DNA of 64,000 nucleotides from UBA6059 sp965227155. Its GTDB lineage: Bacteria > Bacteroidota > Bacteroidia > Cytophagales > Cyclobacteriaceae. The position numbers and the translations under genes are program-made. How positions within the stretch are numbered: the first letter of the stretch is position 1; each line of letters begins with the position of its first letter. Positions 63,928 through 64,000 of this stretch are shown here, piece by piece. The DNA lies in contig OZ245731.1 in the NCBI GenBank assembly GCA_965227155.1, positions 4,402,001 to 4,466,000 on the forward strand, given 5' to 3'. The notes under the pieces were generated by a model. That model saw nothing but the letters and a program-made list of their open reading frames with translations. It was not told the origin of the DNA and searched no databases.

Positions 63928-64000
63928 ATGAATGCAAAGCAGCTTTTAGTTTTATTGATTTCTATATGGTGGGCTGTTCCCGGTTATGCGCAATCCTCAC
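63928..64000 (+). CDS. Start of a secreted protein (right edge, partial)
   Basis: An ATG at 63928 opens a frame that reaches the window end: 24 residues, MNAKQLLVLLISIWWAVPGY then AQSS. This is a clean signal peptide with a cleavage site after YAQ, so a secreted or outer-membrane protein starts here. No more can be told from this window. Confidence 0.7.
   Translation, partial: MNAKQLLVLLISIWWAVPGYAQSS

Overview
The window looks like chromosomal DNA of a free-living, probably marine, member of the Bacteroidota (Cytophagales-like). The evidence is a type IX secretion (T9SS) type B sorting domain followed by a PorP/SprF partner, TAnnTTTG-type promoters, almost no Shine-Dalgarno sequences, permease-prefix FtsX transporters paired with PadR, DUF2911, and many lipoproteins. 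I see no rRNA, tRNA, CRISPR array, insertion sequence or prophage. The genus is not claimed.

Layout. 1-1180: 3' end of a Pif1/RecD-type helicase. 1430-19520: a three-gene surface operon made of a tail-collar-like secreted protein, a 5408-residue mosaic adhesin (LamG, BspA/DUF285 arrays, Calx-beta, FG-GAP, Ig-like and DUF5018-like modules, T9SS type B end) and a PorP/SprF protein started by GTGA overlap. 19524-32874 (minus): a WD40-caspase protein, a TPR sensor kinase overlapping an N-terminal-nucleophile acylase, and a TolC/RND/HlyD efflux set. 33050-37985: MsrB, a PhoD-like lipoprotein, an AI-2E-type permease, DUF4268, a Rof-like protein, DUF2214 and DUF2911. 38146-42991: GMC oxidoreductase, APC permease and a second PhoD lipoprotein. 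43020-45128: a small accessory patch with an orphan membrane protein, a PIN toxin with a 56-residue partner, and a cupin. 45213-48392: flavin monooxygenase, TreT-like glycosyltransferase and DUF1801. 48397-54455: PLDc_N protein, ParE/RelE pair, FtsX permease with PadR and a 52-bp palindrome, and a divergent HxlR/NmrA-like pair followed by pirin. 54722-56731: a BLUF photoreceptor beside a histidine kinase with an ethylene-binding-type membrane domain. 56969-60455: murB, a sodium:solute symporter and yebC. 60624-64000: small proteins including a 32-residue lipoprotein with its own terminator, a geranylgeranyl-reductase-like flavoprotein, YdeI/OmdA, a CoA-binding protein and the start of another secreted protein.

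How the genes work together. The first 19.5 kb form one secretion/adhesion unit: the giant protein is the T9SS cargo and the PorP-like protein its likely membrane anchor. The efflux trio is a complete tripartite pump. The most unusual locus is 54930-56731, where a short BLUF protein lies directly downstream of a kinase that keeps the Asp, Tyr, Cys and His residues of plant and cyanobacterial ethylene receptors. Together they could read light and a small hydrophobic gas.
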